Notes under the pieces: generated by a model | What the model was told of the DNA's origin: nothing | Databases searched by the model: none | The model's input: only the letters and a program-made list of their open reading frames with translations | Source: Sulfurivirga caldicuralii | Lineage (GTDB): Bacteria; Pseudomonadota; Gammaproteobacteria; Thiomicrospirales; Thiomicrospiraceae | Direction of reading: 5' to 3' | Length of the DNA: 64,000 nucleotides | Assembly: GCF_900141795.1 (NCBI RefSeq) | Contig: NZ_FSRE01000001.1 | Location: forward strand, 62,001-126,000 | Translations under genes and position numbers: made by a program | Part shown: positions 26,903 through 35,980 of the stretch, piece by piece | How positions within the stretch are numbered: position 1 is the stretch's first letter | Layout: each line of letters starts with the position of its first letter

Positions 26903-27058
26903 ATGGGCGATCTGAATAACGATTGGGTTCTGTGGGGTTCCATCGCAGCGGTTGTTTTGACTGTTGTGTCACTGGCTGGATTTGCCTGGCGCGCAATCCA
27001 GGGCATGGAAGGTGAAACTGGTCAAACTGGAGACGATGACAACGCTCAGCAAGGTTAG
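26903..27058 (+). CDS. 51-residue single-pass membrane protein in the cco cluster
   Basis: Starts MGDLNNDWVLWGSIAAVVLT, one membrane helix (about 8-28), then an acidic tail ending in DDDNAQQG. GAGGAG lies 7-12 bases upstream, and its own terminator follows, so it is a plausible separate small transcript between ccoP and ccoG. It does not look like CcoQ, CcoS or CcoH. Possibly a small oxidase accessory subunit; that is inference from position. Confidence 0.7.
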   Translation: MGDLNNDWVLWGSIAAVVLTVVSLAGFAWRAIQGMEGETGQTGDDDNAQQG

Positions 27059-27083
27059 TTGCTGGCACTTCCCCTGCTTTATA

Positions 27084-27107
27084 AAGCCCATCCATAGATG
27101 GGCTTTT
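27084..27107 (+). terminator. Terminator of the 51-residue protein gene
   Basis: AAGCCCATC / GATGGGCTT stem, CATA loop, TTTT. Confidence 0.75.
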
Positions 27108-27132
27108 CGCGTTTAATAGGCCAATAATAATA

Positions 27133-27146
27133 TTGATTGCCATTAA
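27133..27146 (+). promoter_or_regulatory. FNR-like site upstream of ccoG
   Basis: TTGATTGCCATTAA, 9 of 10 matches to the FNR consensus, centred 41.5 bases before the ccoG ATG. The likely -10 (TTATAA, 27165-27170) would give a very short leader, which weakens the case. Confidence 0.4.
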
Positions 27147-27180
27147 TTAGAAAAACTTATCCACTTATAAGGGCTAACAC

Positions 27181-28701
27181 ATGAGTGTAAAAGACGGAAC
27201 GTCCAAGTCACTTCTTGACGAATACGAAGTGAACTCAAAGACACTGGAGGAAATTGGTGTCGAGATCCTGCCTGTCAATACCGGCAAGACTGTGCATGCG
27301 AAGCGCATTCCGGGCCGTTTCAGAACGCTGAAATGGATTGCGGCCAGTGTATGGCTGACGCTGTTTTTTGGCCCCTACCTGCGCTGGAATGGTGAACAGG
27401 CCATTCTTTGGGATCTACCCAACCGCCAGTTCCACTTTTTTGGGTTGACGATCCTACCGCAGGATATCTGGGTTTTGGCCATGATCCTGCTGTTTTTTGC
27501 CCTGTTGCTAGCTGCCGTCACTGCCGTAGCCGGGCGTGTATGGTGCGGGTTCTTCTGTTTTCACACTGTTTGGACGGATGTATTTACCTGGTTGGAGGAG
27601 AAATTCGAAGGATCGCCTGCGAAACGCATCAAGCTGGATCAGGCACCATGGACGTGGGAAAAGATCAAGGTCAAGATTCCCAAGCATCTTGCCTGGCTCG
27701 CCATAGGCTTTGCCACTTCGTTCAGCTTCCTTGCATTCTTTACCGACTCATTTGATCTATGGAAGCGCCTGTTCCACTTTGATCTCGGTTTCTGGGAGTG
27801 GGCAACCATCATCGTGATTGGTCTCGCTACCTATTTCTTTGCCGGCTTCATGCGGGAGCAGGTGTGTATTGGCTTTTGCCCCTATGCACGTATTCAGGGG
27901 GCGATGATCGACGAAACCACCATCCTGCCTACCTACGACAAGGACCGCGGCGAGCCGCGCGCGCAGATGAAGGAGCGCAATGCCTATGTGCGCAAGGTGA
28001 TGCAGAAGTACATTGAGCAGGGACTGGACAAGAAGGAAGCGCGCAAGAAGGCGGAAGAAGAAGCCGATCAGCACTTTGGCGACTGTATCGACTGTCGTCT
28101 CTGCGTAGATGTCTGTCCGACCGGGGTAGATATTCGACTGGGCCAGCAGTTTGGCTGCATTACCTGTGGGCTGTGTATTGATGCCTGCGACAGCATCATG
28201 GACAAAATCAAGAAGCCGCGTGGGTTGATACGCTATGCCTCACTGGATGACTTCCTTGGCAAGGAACCACCACCGATCTGGAAGCGTCCGCGCGTGATTG
28301 TCTATACCACGGTCATGCTTATTGCCGCTGGCCTGCTGGTGTGGAAGTTGACGCATCTGTCACCCATCGATGTGAAGGCGCTGCATGACCGTGCGCCGTT
28401 GTTTGTACAGCTGAGCGATGGCTCCATTCAGAACAAGTACACGATCAAGATCGTCAACAAGACCAACAAGCCCATGGCGGCGAAGGTCGAAGTGAAAGGC
28501 CCCGAGGGGCTGGTGGCGCTGGTGGATCCGGTCATTCCTGTACAGCCTGGTACGGTTGCCAGCGCGGTATTGCGGGTTCGCATTCCGAAAAACGCCTTGA
28601 AGGGCAAGGAAACGCCGATTGATATCATCGTGCGCGATGCCAACAACCCGGATATCAAGGCGGTGTATCACAGTGTCTTCCTCTATCCGCTCTATCGATG
28701 A
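27181..28701 (+). CDS. ccoG: cbb3 oxidase assembly protein CcoG
   Basis: 506 residues; a membrane iron-sulfur protein thought to reduce copper for cbb3 assembly. Several membrane helices, then a ferredoxin-like pair: CIDCRLCVDVCPTGVDIR and CITCGLCIDACDSIM (about residues 300-340), and a C-terminal Ig-like domain (KYTIKIVNKTNKPM). The conserved WCGxxCxxTVW motif is WCGFFCFHTVW, keeping both Cys but not the usual CP. AAGGG precedes the ATG. Confidence 0.95.
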   Translation: MSVKDGTSKSLLDEYEVNSKTLEEIGVEILPVNTGKTVHAKRIPGRFRTLKWIAASVWLTLFFGPYLRWNGEQAILWDLPNRQFHFFGLTILPQDIWVLAMILLFFALLLAAVTAVAGRVWCGFFCFHTVWTDVFTWLEEKFEGSPAKRIKLDQAPWTWEKIKVKIPKHLAWLAIGFATSFSFLAFFTDSFDLWKRLFHFDLGFWEWATIIVIGLATYFFAGFMREQVCIGFCPYARIQGAMIDETTILPTYDKDRGEPRAQMKERNAYVRKVMQKYIEQGLDKKEARKKAEEEADQHFGDCIDCRLCVDVCPTGVDIRLGQQFGCITCGLCIDACDSIMDKIKKPRGLIRYASLDDFLGKEPPPIWKRPRVIVYTTVMLIAAGLLVWKLTHLSPIDVKALHDRAPLFVQLSDGSIQNKYTIKIVNKTNKPMAAKVEVKGPEGLVALVDPVIPVQPGTVASAVLRVRIPKNALKGKETPIDIIVRDANNPDIKAVYHSVFLYPLYR

Positions 28702-28729
28702 AGCGACGATTAAGGCACTATAATGATGA

Positions 28730-28753
28730 GGGCGCCGACGAGGCGCCCTTTTT
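28730..28753 (+). terminator. Terminator between ccoG and fixH
   Basis: GGGCGCC / GGCGCCC stem, GACGA loop, TTTTT. Confidence 0.75.
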
Positions 28754-28780
28754 CGTTGAGCTGCACTGGATGAGGTACAC

Positions 28781-29323
28781 ATGACAACTGAGAAAAAACG
28801 CGACTGGAGTCGGCCACTGCGCAATCCCTTCGTGATTGGATGGCTGGTGATGCTGGTTCTGGTCCTGTCGGTTAATCTATTCATGGTAAACATGGCCATT
28901 GTCACCAACCCGGGGCTGGTGAAGACCGATCTGGACCATGCCGAGCAGAGTGTGGCCCAGATCATTCGCATGGACCGCAAGCTGGAAAGCCTGGGCTGGC
29001 ACCTGGAGCTGAACATTCCGTTGCTGACGCAGAATGAACGTGTACCTGTTGAGGCGCGGATCGCGACGCGTGATGGCCACACCATTGTGGGTGACAAGGC
29101 TACGCTTTTTTACTATCGGCCCGCAGACAAGCGCTTTGATGGTCAGGTTGAGATGATTCGCAACAAGGATGGCGTGTTTACAGGCTCACTCAAGCTGCCG
29201 CTGAAGGGCAAGTGGGATGTGGTGCTGGAAATCCACAAAGGGGAAGACACCTACCAGCTGGGTCGCTCCCTCTGGGTGCAGGAAAAGGGCGCGTCCAAGA
29301 CGGCCGCAGAGACCGGGAAGTAA
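28781..29323 (+). CDS. FixH/CcoH family protein
   Basis: 180 residues, one N-terminal membrane helix (about 18-40) and a periplasmic beta-rich domain ([39 protein letters not shown]), the FixH pattern. CcoH/FixH is needed for cbb3 maturation. The stop is directly followed by the ccoI ATG, so coupling is likely. Confidence 0.88.
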   Translation: MTTEKKRDWSRPLRNPFVIGWLVMLVLVLSVNLFMVNMAIVTNPGLVKTDLDHAEQSVAQIIRMDRKLESLGWHLELNIPLLTQNERVPVEARIATRDGHTIVGDKATLFYYRPADKRFDGQVEMIRNKDGVFTGSLKLPLKGKWDVVLEIHKGEDTYQLGRSLWVQEKGASKTAAETGK

Positions 29324-31813
29324 ATGGCCCAATTGAACTGCTACCATTGCGGCCAGGCGATACCCCAAGGCGAGCTTGTTCTGAAGCCCATCGAAGGCAC
29401 GGAGCGCGCGTTCTGCTGCCATGGCTGTGCCAGTGTATGCGAGGTGATTCACGAAGCCGGGCTGGAAAGCTTTTATCAGCGCACCCCGGAAGGTGAGTTG
29501 CTGTCGCCACCCCCGCCGCCGCCGAAGAATCTGGACTTTATCGACCATGATGAAGTGCAGGCGCAGTTCACCGAAGCCAGGGGGGATCGGCGCGAGATTA
29601 CCCTGATGTCGGAGGCCATTCATTGCGCAGCCTGTGTCTGGCTGATTGAGCACCGACTGGCGCAGGTGGACGGCATTCTCTACGTCCATGTGAACTTCAC
29701 CAACAAGCAGATCAAGGTGCGCTGGGACAACAGCCGTATCAAGTTGTCGGAAATTATCAGGATTCTGCACAGCATCGGCTATGACGCCACCCCCTACGAT
29801 CCGAGCGCATCCGAAGCCGCCTACCGCAAGGCCAATCGCGAACTGCTGTACCGCATGGGGTTTGCCGGCTTTGCCATGATGAACATCATGTGGTTCTCCG
29901 TGGCGCTCTACAGCGGCGCCGATGAAAACATCGAGTGGCGCAACTACTTCAATGTCCTGCAGTTTGTGATTGCGACGGCCGTGCTCCTCTATGCCGCGCA
30001 GCCCTTCTTCAAGGGTGCCTGGACGGCTCTGAAGGGCAGGGCACTGGGCATGGATGTCTCCATCAGCCTGGGCATACTCACCACCTATGCCTACTCAACC
30101 TGGGTGACCTTCAACTTCGACCGCATCGTCGGCCATGTCTATTTCGACACCATGACCGACTTTATCTTCTTTCTGCTGATCGGGCGCTATGTGGAGGCCA
30201 TTTCCAAGAACAAGGCGGTAGATGCCACACGGCGGCTGATGGCGTTGCAGCCCAAGGTGGCGCGCAAAAAGGTACCCGATGGCGAGGAAGTGGTGGCGGT
30301 ACGTCTGCTCAAGCCAGGCGATGAGGTGATCGTGCGCCCCGGCGATCATATCCCCGTGGATGGCGAGGTGGTGGATGGCATTGGCTACGTGAACGAGTCC
30401 ATGCTCAGTGGCGAATCTCAGGAGGTGTACAAGGAGCCCGGCGACAAGGTGGCCGCTGGTACCGTAAGTGTGGACGCCTCGCTGGTGGTGCGTGTGGAAA
30501 GAATTCTGCAGGATACCACGCTGGGACGCATTATCCAGATGGTGGAAAAAGCGCAGGGCTCCAAGGCGCCGATTCAATGCACCGCAGACAGGATCATGCC
30601 CTGGTTCGTCTCTGCGGTAATCACCTTGGCGGTGGCTTCGGCGGTGTACTGGTTTTTCAATGCCGATATTGAAACCGCCATCATGGCGGGCACCGCCGTG
30701 CTCATCATTACCTGTCCGTGTGCACTGGGATTGGCCACGCCCATGGCGATCGCCGTGGCCAGTGGCGTCAGTGCGCGCAACGGCATACTGGTAAAGAATG
30801 GGGCGGTGCTGGAAATCCTCAACGATGTGGATCATTTCGTGTTTGACAAGACCGGCACCTTGACAGTAGGTGCCATGCGCGTTGTGAACGTCTGGACCCG
30901 TTATGGCGATGAGTCGGATCTGCTCAAAACCATTGCCGCCATCGAGTTCCAGTCCCAGCACAGTATCGGTCAGGCCATCTATCATTCCGTGCGGGCGCGG
31001 TATCCCGCCTTCCTGCCGGCCGACTATCCGGTGAGAAACTTCACCACCCATGCCGGCAACGGGGTGGAGGCGGATGTGGGCACCCATCACTATCTGATCG
31101 GGCATGCGGACTGGTTGCGGGCTGAGGGCGTCGAGATTCCGGAAGACTGGCTGGCCCACGAAGCGGCCCATCAGCGCACCGGTGGCACCACCATCTGGGT
31201 GGCGCGGGATGGCGAGGTGGTGGCGTTGCTGACCCTTGCCGATGAGCTGCGCCCGGATGCGAAGGAAACCATTGCCCGGCTCAAGGCGCGGGGCAAGAAG
31301 GTGACGCTGCTTTCCGGCGACCGCAAGGCGGTGGCCGAAGAGGTGGCGCGTCAGCTGGGCGGCATGGAAGTGATTGCAGAAGTGCTACCTGAAGACAAGC
31401 ATGAAGTGATTGCGCGCCTGCAGCGACAGGATGCGAAGGTGGCCATGGTGGGCGACGGTATCAACGATGCCCCGGCGCTGGCACGGGCCCATGTGGGCTT
31501 TGCGCTGGGATCGGGCACCGACATCTCCATGGACAGTGCCGATATCGTGCTCATGAACAATGAACTGCTGGCAGTGGACACGGCGGTGGCCCTGTCCGAG
31601 CGAACGCTGAAGACCATCCGCCAGAATATCGCCAGCTCCATTCTCTACAATGTCATCATGGTGCCGCTGGCCATGAGCGCCACACTGACGCCGCTGATAG
31701 CTGCCATTACCATGCCTATCAGCTCGCTGATCGTGATTGGCAATGCTGCACGCATTCGCAGCTTCTTTTCCCACAAGGCCGTTGCACGCAGGAGGGCCCG
31801 GCAGTGGACGTAA
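29324..31813 (+). CDS. ccoI: Copper-exporting P1B-ATPase CcoI (cbb3 assembly)
   Basis: 829 residues; delivers copper for cbb3 assembly. Domain order: N-terminal Cys-rich CYHCG...FCCHGCASVC, heavy-metal domain with AIHCAACVWLIE, eight membrane helices with the CPC metal site (IITCPCALGLATPM), phosphorylation site DKTGT, ATP-binding and hinge GDGINDAP. The N-terminal FCCHGC segment is typical of CcoI/FixI as opposed to CopA. Confidence 0.96.
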   Translation: MAQLNCYHCGQAIPQGELVLKPIEGTERAFCCHGCASVCEVIHEAGLESFYQRTPEGELLSPPPPPPKNLDFIDHDEVQAQFTEARGDRREITLMSEAIHCAACVWLIEHRLAQVDGILYVHVNFTNKQIKVRWDNSRIKLSEIIRILHSIGYDATPYDPSASEAAYRKANRELLYRMGFAGFAMMNIMWFSVALYSGADENIEWRNYFNVLQFVIATAVLLYAAQPFFKGAWTALKGRALGMDVSISLGILTTYAYSTWVTFNFDRIVGHVYFDTMTDFIFFLLIGRYVEAISKNKAVDATRRLMALQPKVARKKVPDGEEVVAVRLLKPGDEVIVRPGDHIPVDGEVVDGIGYVNESMLSGESQEVYKEPGDKVAAGTVSVDASLVVRVERILQDTTLGRIIQMVEKAQGSKAPIQCTADRIMPWFVSAVITLAVASAVYWFFNADIETAIMAGTAVLIITCPCALGLATPMAIAVASGVSARNGILVKNGAVLEILNDVDHFVFDKTGTLTVGAMRVVNVWTRYGDESDLLKTIAAIEFQSQHSIGQAIYHSVRARYPAFLPADYPVRNFTTHAGNGVEADVGTHHYLIGHADWLRAEGVEIPEDWLAHEAAHQRTGGTTIWVARDGEVVALLTLADELRPDAKETIARLKARGKKVTLLSGDRKAVAEEVARQLGGMEVIAEVLPEDKHEVIARLQRQDAKVAMVGDGINDAPALARAHVGFALGSGTDISMDSADIVLMNNELLAVDTAVALSERTLKTIRQNIASSILYNVIMVPLAMSATLTPLIAAITMPISSLIVIGNAARIRSFFSHKAVARRRARQWT

Positions 31814-32046
31814 TCTATGGACTGATTCCCTTTGTACTGGTTTTCGGCTTTATTGCCGTGGTGGTGTTTATCTGGATGGCCAAGAAAGGGCAATTCGACG
31901 ATCTGGATCGGGCCGCCAATCAGATTTTTCTGGACGATGATGACTTTGAACCGGGGCAGGGCGGCCGTCGTGATCAGCAGCGTATCGCAGATGACGCGTC
32001 AGACAAGGGCCGGGATGGCCACGGCATGGAGGAGGAGAAGTCCTAG
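31804..32046 (+). CDS. ccoS: cbb3 oxidase assembly protein CcoS
   Basis: 80 residues: one membrane helix (about 3-25) and the CcoS motif WMAKKGQFDDLDRAANQIFLDDD, followed by a charged tail. The GTG start overlaps ccoI by 10 bases. Completes the ccoGHIS set. Confidence 0.93.
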   Translation: MDVIYGLIPFVLVFGFIAVVVFIWMAKKGQFDDLDRAANQIFLDDDDFEPGQGGRRDQQRIADDASDKGRDGHGMEEEKS

Positions 32047-32395
32047 GATGCGCTCAAAGTGGTCGTCGTTCCCACTGTGGAATGGTGCCCTCGTGCCATT
32101 GGGCAGGATAAAAGGTTTCTGGCCCAGCAGAGCTTAAGCATCTGCTTCCTTGCCAAAATGATGCGCCCTTATTCTCGGAGTTCTGATGGCTCAAATCCTG
32201 AATCATTAAGGGCATATAGTCTTTTCAGCGAATACAGGCGGGATGCCTGCGCATACTCAAGGTGATGCAAGGGTCTGCACTGGGAGAGGTGAGTGGCCTC
32301 CACGATTTCAGGGCATTTGGCACAAGCGCGGGGCGCCACCCCGGGCCATCGTGCTATTGCACGGCCGTTATATCGTCAAATCACGCTCTGTGTGC
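32047..32395. other. Gap after ccoS, no gene seen
   Basis: 349 bases between convergent genes. No ORF with coding character, tRNA or clear terminator; the only notable piece is a GC-rich GGGGCGCCACCCCGGGCC stretch. Confidence 0.5.
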
Positions 32396-33049
32396 CTAGC
32401 CTCGAATGAAATTAGCCCATTCGAACACTTCCTTGCCCTCCGGATCCATAATGATTTCCAGCCCCTTTTGCGGGTAAATCCAGCGTTCGGTCTTGTCAGC
32501 CGGGTTCTTGCGGATGTGTGTGGGCTGTCCGAAGCGCTTCAGAATGGCTTCCTTTGGCAGGTCCTTGCTTGCGGGCAGGGTAATGGATTCGATGGGGGCA
32601 TCCAGCAGGGTGCGTGCCTGAAACTCGCTCAGCAGCACCTCCTTGTCGCCGCTGGGGGTGGCACGCACGCCCGGTGCTTCCTTGAGCAGGGCCTGCATGC
32701 GCTGCGGGTCCACCTTGAGGCGCAGGATCAAAGGGGATTTGATGCTCACAATATACACCGCCGGGAAATAGGCTTCCACGCTGGTGGGTTGCAGATCCGG
32801 ATCGGTAAACTCCTTGATTTCCACATCCTTACCGTACAGCGCCATGGCGTCCCGCAGGGTGCTTTGTCCGATCACGAGCCCCAGGGCGTGGACGCGTCCC
32901 TGCTCGTCGCGGAAACTGTTCCACGGCAGTGCGCTTTTATCCGGCTGCTGGGTCGGTTCCGGCAGGAGCAGCCAGGCACCCAGCGTGGCAAAAATGGCAA
33001 ACAGCAGCACTTGCAGAAAGACAGGCAGGTTTTTCAGTTTGTTCAGCAT
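32396..33049 (-). CDS. Unknown membrane-anchored protein
   Basis: 217 residues from ATG 33049. One N-terminal membrane helix (VFLQVLLFAIFATLGAWLLL) followed by a soluble domain (ALGLVIGQSTLRDAMALYG; VSIKSPLILRLKVD; KRFGQPTHIRKNPADKTERW; the ending YPQKGLEIIMDPEGKEVFEW). The repeat of 'GQ/GQP' turn sequences hints at a beta-rich fold, but I recognise no family. The open frame upstream of 33049 lacks support. It follows the next membrane protein gene by 79 bases. Confidence 0.75.
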   Translation of the reverse strand: MLNKLKNLPVFLQVLLFAIFATLGAWLLLPEPTQQPDKSALPWNSFRDEQGRVHALGLVIGQSTLRDAMALYGKDVEIKEFTDPDLQPTSVEAYFPAVYIVSIKSPLILRLKVDPQRMQALLKEAPGVRATPSGDKEVLLSEFQARTLLDAPIESITLPASKDLPKEAILKRFGQPTHIRKNPADKTERWIYPQKGLEIIMDPEGKEVFEWANFIRG

Positions 33050-33128
33050 GAGAGCATCGTCCTGAGCTGGAGTGGACGGCCGCCCCGATGGGGGCCGGCT
33101 GCATTGAACACGAAGCTGGAAACAGGGT

Positions 33129-33728
33129 TCAGTGATGTCGCTGACGAACCTCGTCCGGGACCGATTCTTCTTCTGCGTGGCCCAGCGCTTCGTTATCACC
33201 GTCCTTGCGCGGGAAGCGCTTCTCCACCTTGTCATCCAGAATGCCCTGTCCGGCCTCAAACACGGAGATGCCAGTCTGCAAGAAGGTGAACAGCACTGTC
33301 ACGAAAACGATAAAGGCGGAGAAGTACATGAAGATCACCTGCACCAGGTTGGTGGAACCGCCGTCGCTGGAGAAATTGTTCATTCTCATCCCGCCCGGGA
33401 ACAGCCAGTCGATAAGCAGGTAGATGGACATCAGCGCAATGGCGGCGATGTAGGCACCGATTAGAATCTTGCCGCGGCGGCAGGCGACCAGCCAGTTGGC
33501 GGCGACAAACCAGGTATCGGTCTCGCGCTTCACCTTCACGCGCGTGCAGATAAAGAGAATGACCAGGGTGGAAACCGTCGGAATCAATAAAAACGCAGCC
33601 ATGTTGCCATGGGCGATTTCCAGAATGGTGTAGGCGGCGAACAGGTGTGTTACCAGAAGATTGAAGTTGAAGATGTGGTGCGGCACCTTGGCACGATGTG
33701 CTTCTTCGGGGGTGATCTTGTATTGCAT
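33129..33728 (-). CDS. Unknown four-helix membrane protein
   Basis: 199 residues with about four membrane helices (roughly 22-40, 42-60, 90-110, 130-155) and a charged C-terminal tail (DKVEKRFPRKDGDNEALGHAEEESVPDE). The start has GGAGAG upstream. Probably co-transcribed with the downstream anchored protein. No family recognised. Confidence 0.75.
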   Translation of the reverse strand: MQYKITPEEAHRAKVPHHIFNFNLLVTHLFAAYTILEIAHGNMAAFLLIPTVSTLVILFICTRVKVKRETDTWFVAANWLVACRRGKILIGAYIAAIALMSIYLLIDWLFPGGMRMNNFSSDGGSTNLVQVIFMYFSAFIVFVTVLFTFLQTGISVFEAGQGILDDKVEKRFPRKDGDNEALGHAEEESVPDEVRQRHH

Positions 33729-33914
33729 GCTCGCTCTCCAGCTCAGAATTGTGCTAATTTTTGAATTCTACCACTTTTGGGTGTCGTCAAGGCTGACGAG
33801 AGGCTTGCAGCACGTAGCCTACGGGTAAACGGGAGGTGCCAAGGGGTAATCGTGATGCCCTAGTAGAGACTGGCCGGTTATTGCAGGAGGGAGACAGCGC
33901 TTGAGCGCGGTGTT

Positions 33915-35378
33915 TTAGTCCGCGCCCCGTAAGCGGCTGATAAAGGCTTCTCGGTCCACAGGCTTGCCATACAGATAGCCCTGCAGAATGTCCACGCCAC
34001 AGGCGCGCAGGAAGTCCGCCTGCTCGGCGTGTTCCACCCCTTCGGCGATGAGGCGCTTGTCCAGTGCCTGCGCCATGGCGCAGATGCCGCGGATCAGCTG
34101 CTGCATGGCCGGCTTGTCCAGTTCGCGCACGAAACTCTGATCAATCTTGAGCGTGTCCACCGGCAGCTGATTGAGCCAGGCCAGGGATGAGTAGCCGGTG
34201 CCGAAGTCGTCCAGCGCCAGTCCGCAGCCCAGCTGCTTGAGCGCATTCATGGTCTGCTGCGCCAGTTCCAGATGGGTCATCGCCTGGGACTCGATGATTT
34301 CGAACTCCAGCAGCTCGGGGGGGAGCGGATGACGCTTGAGGGTGGCTGCGATCTCGTTCAGCAGGGTTTCGTAGAGAAACTGCCGTGGGGACAGGTTGAT
34401 ACCGAAGTGCAGCGGCTTGCCGGCGGTGTGCAGGGTTTCGGCATCGTGCACCACCTGCTGCAGGGCAAAGGCGCTGATCTGCTGGATCAGCCCGGTGGCC
34501 TCAGCGATGGGCACGAATTCACTGGGAGCAATGATGCCCAGGCGCGGATGGTGCCAGCGTATGAGCGCTTCGGCACCGTAGAGCGCACCGCTTGCAGCGT
34601 CCACCTGCGGCTGGTACCACACTTCGATTTCGTCCCGCGCCAGCGCGTAGCGCAGGTGGTTTTCCAATAGCAGTTCGCGCGAGAGGTCGGCATTGAATTC
34701 GCTGGTGTAAAAGAGGTACTGATTGCCGCCCAGTCCACGTGCCTGACGAAAGGCAAGGGTGGCATTGTTGACCAGCTGATCGACCGTTTGCGCACAGCTG
34801 GGCCAGGCGGCAACACCCATGCTGTAGCTCAGGTGCGTGCGGCGCCCCTCCACCTGCAGCGGTTGCGACAGGTCGTGGAAAAAGCGTTGTGCAATGGCTT
34901 TCAGGCGGGTTTCATCCTCGTAGCCTCTTACCAGCACGGCAAAGTGGTCGCCGCCCATGCGGGCGACGCGGTCTCCATGGCGGGTGACGCCCTGCAGCCG
35001 TTCACCCAGCGCCTTCAGAACGGCATCACCAAAGGTGAGGCCGCGACTGTCGTTGAGGAACGTCATGCGGTCAATGCCAAAGTAGAGCAGGGCGCACTCG
35101 GGCTGGCCAGGCTGCAGGTGTTCCTCCAGTTCGCGCAGGAAGAAACGGCGGTTGTGCAGTCCGGTGAGCAGGTCGAAGTCCAGCAGGTGGGCATCGACGC
35201 AGTCCAGTGCCCAGTTGATGGTTTCGCGGCGCGCCAGTACCCATTCCGGACGCAGGGCGGTGAAGTATTCCCGTCCCTGTTTGGAATCAAACGCCTGAAT
35301 GAGCGGATAGGGGCAGTGCGGGGTGAAAAAATCTTCGTCGGTGCGATCGGGGCTGAGCAGAAGCAGGCGCGGGTCCAT
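33915..35378 (-). CDS. GGDEF-EAL protein with degenerate GGDEF, probable phosphodiesterase
   Basis: 487 residues. The GGDEF domain (about 65-225) has MGGDHF in place of GGDEF and GIDRMTFLNDSRG at the metal site, so cyclase activity is doubtful. The EAL domain (about 240-487) keeps the catalytic set: GAEALIRW, the Asn in HFGINLSPRQF, EIIES, LDDFGTGYSSLAWL, KIDQSFVREL, AEGVEHAEQ and LQGYLYGKP. It probably cleaves c-di-GMP, with GTP binding by GGDEF as possible control. It starts 32 bases after dtd ends. Confidence 0.9.
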   Translation of the reverse strand: MDPRLLLLSPDRTDEDFFTPHCPYPLIQAFDSKQGREYFTALRPEWVLARRETINWALDCVDAHLLDFDLLTGLHNRRFFLRELEEHLQPGQPECALLYFGIDRMTFLNDSRGLTFGDAVLKALGERLQGVTRHGDRVARMGGDHFAVLVRGYEDETRLKAIAQRFFHDLSQPLQVEGRRTHLSYSMGVAAWPSCAQTVDQLVNNATLAFRQARGLGGNQYLFYTSEFNADLSRELLLENHLRYALARDEIEVWYQPQVDAASGALYGAEALIRWHHPRLGIIAPSEFVPIAEATGLIQQISAFALQQVVHDAETLHTAGKPLHFGINLSPRQFLYETLLNEIAATLKRHPLPPELLEFEIIESQAMTHLELAQQTMNALKQLGCGLALDDFGTGYSSLAWLNQLPVDTLKIDQSFVRELDKPAMQQLIRGICAMAQALDKRLIAEGVEHAEQADFLRACGVDILQGYLYGKPVDREAFISRLRGAD

Positions 35379-35410
35379 GGGCTGTCCGTGGCTGGATTAA
35401 GATTCTCAGT

Positions 35411-35863
35411 TTAGCCGTCGGACGGGTCCACCTGCAACCAGAAGGTGACCGGGCCGTCGTTGCACAGGCTCACCTGCATGTGGGCGCCGAAGCGGCCGGT
35501 GGCAATTTTCGGCCAGCGAGTGCGCACCTGTTGGGCAAAGCGTTCAAACAGCTCGGCGGCTACCTTGGGCGGGGCGGCTGGGGTAAAGTTGGGCCGCAGC
35601 CCCTTGCGGGTGTCCGCAGCCAGGGTGAACTGCGGTACCAGCAGAATTTCTCCATCAATTTGCTGCACATTCAGGTTCATGCGGTCCTGCTCGTCAGCAA
35701 ACAGACGGTAGTGCAACAGTCTGTGCGCCATCTTTTCCAGCGTGGAGCTGTCGTCGCCGCGCTGAAAGCCTACCAGCACCACCATGCCATAGCCGATTTC
35801 GCCCACGGTTTCACCGGCGACGTCCACCTTGCCATGACAGGCACGCTGAATCAGGCAGATCAT
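35411..35863 (-). CDS. dtd: D-aminoacyl-tRNA deacylase
   Basis: Removes D-amino acids from mischarged tRNA. 150 residues; MNLNVQQIDGEILLVPQFTLAADTRKG, GRFGAHMQVSLCNDGPVTFWLQV. The cross-subunit Gly-cisPro motif (NDGPVTF) is present and the conserved Thr of QFTL is kept, but the usual Ser of SQFTL is Pro here. The start MICLIQRA at 35863 fits the family; seven residues further upstream are possible but unlikely. Confidence 0.93.
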   Translation of the reverse strand: MICLIQRACHGKVDVAGETVGEIGYGMVVLVGFQRGDDSSTLEKMAHRLLHYRLFADEQDRMNLNVQQIDGEILLVPQFTLAADTRKGLRPNFTPAAPPKVAAELFERFAQQVRTRWPKIATGRFGAHMQVSLCNDGPVTFWLQVDPSDG

Positions 35864-35885
35864 GGTTTTAAGCCCTCCATGCAAA

Positions 35886-35903
35886 GGGGGTCCCCGACTT
35901 TTT
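35886..35903 (-). repeat. 18-base repeat, copy 3
   Basis: Exact AAAAAGTCGGGGACCCCC on the minus strand, between typA and dtd. Paired head-to-head with copy 4. Confidence 0.85.
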
Positions 35904-35928
35904 CACGGGCCGAATTTTGACGACCTGA

Positions 35929-35946
35929 AAAAAGTCGGGGACCCCC
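35929..35946 (+). repeat. 18-base repeat, copy 4
   Basis: Exact copy on the plus strand, 25 bases from copy 3 in opposite orientation, so the pair can fold into an 18-bp stem. Confidence 0.85.
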
Positions 35947-35980
35947 GTGGTTTAAGGCAGAAAAAGGCGTTTACCGCGCT

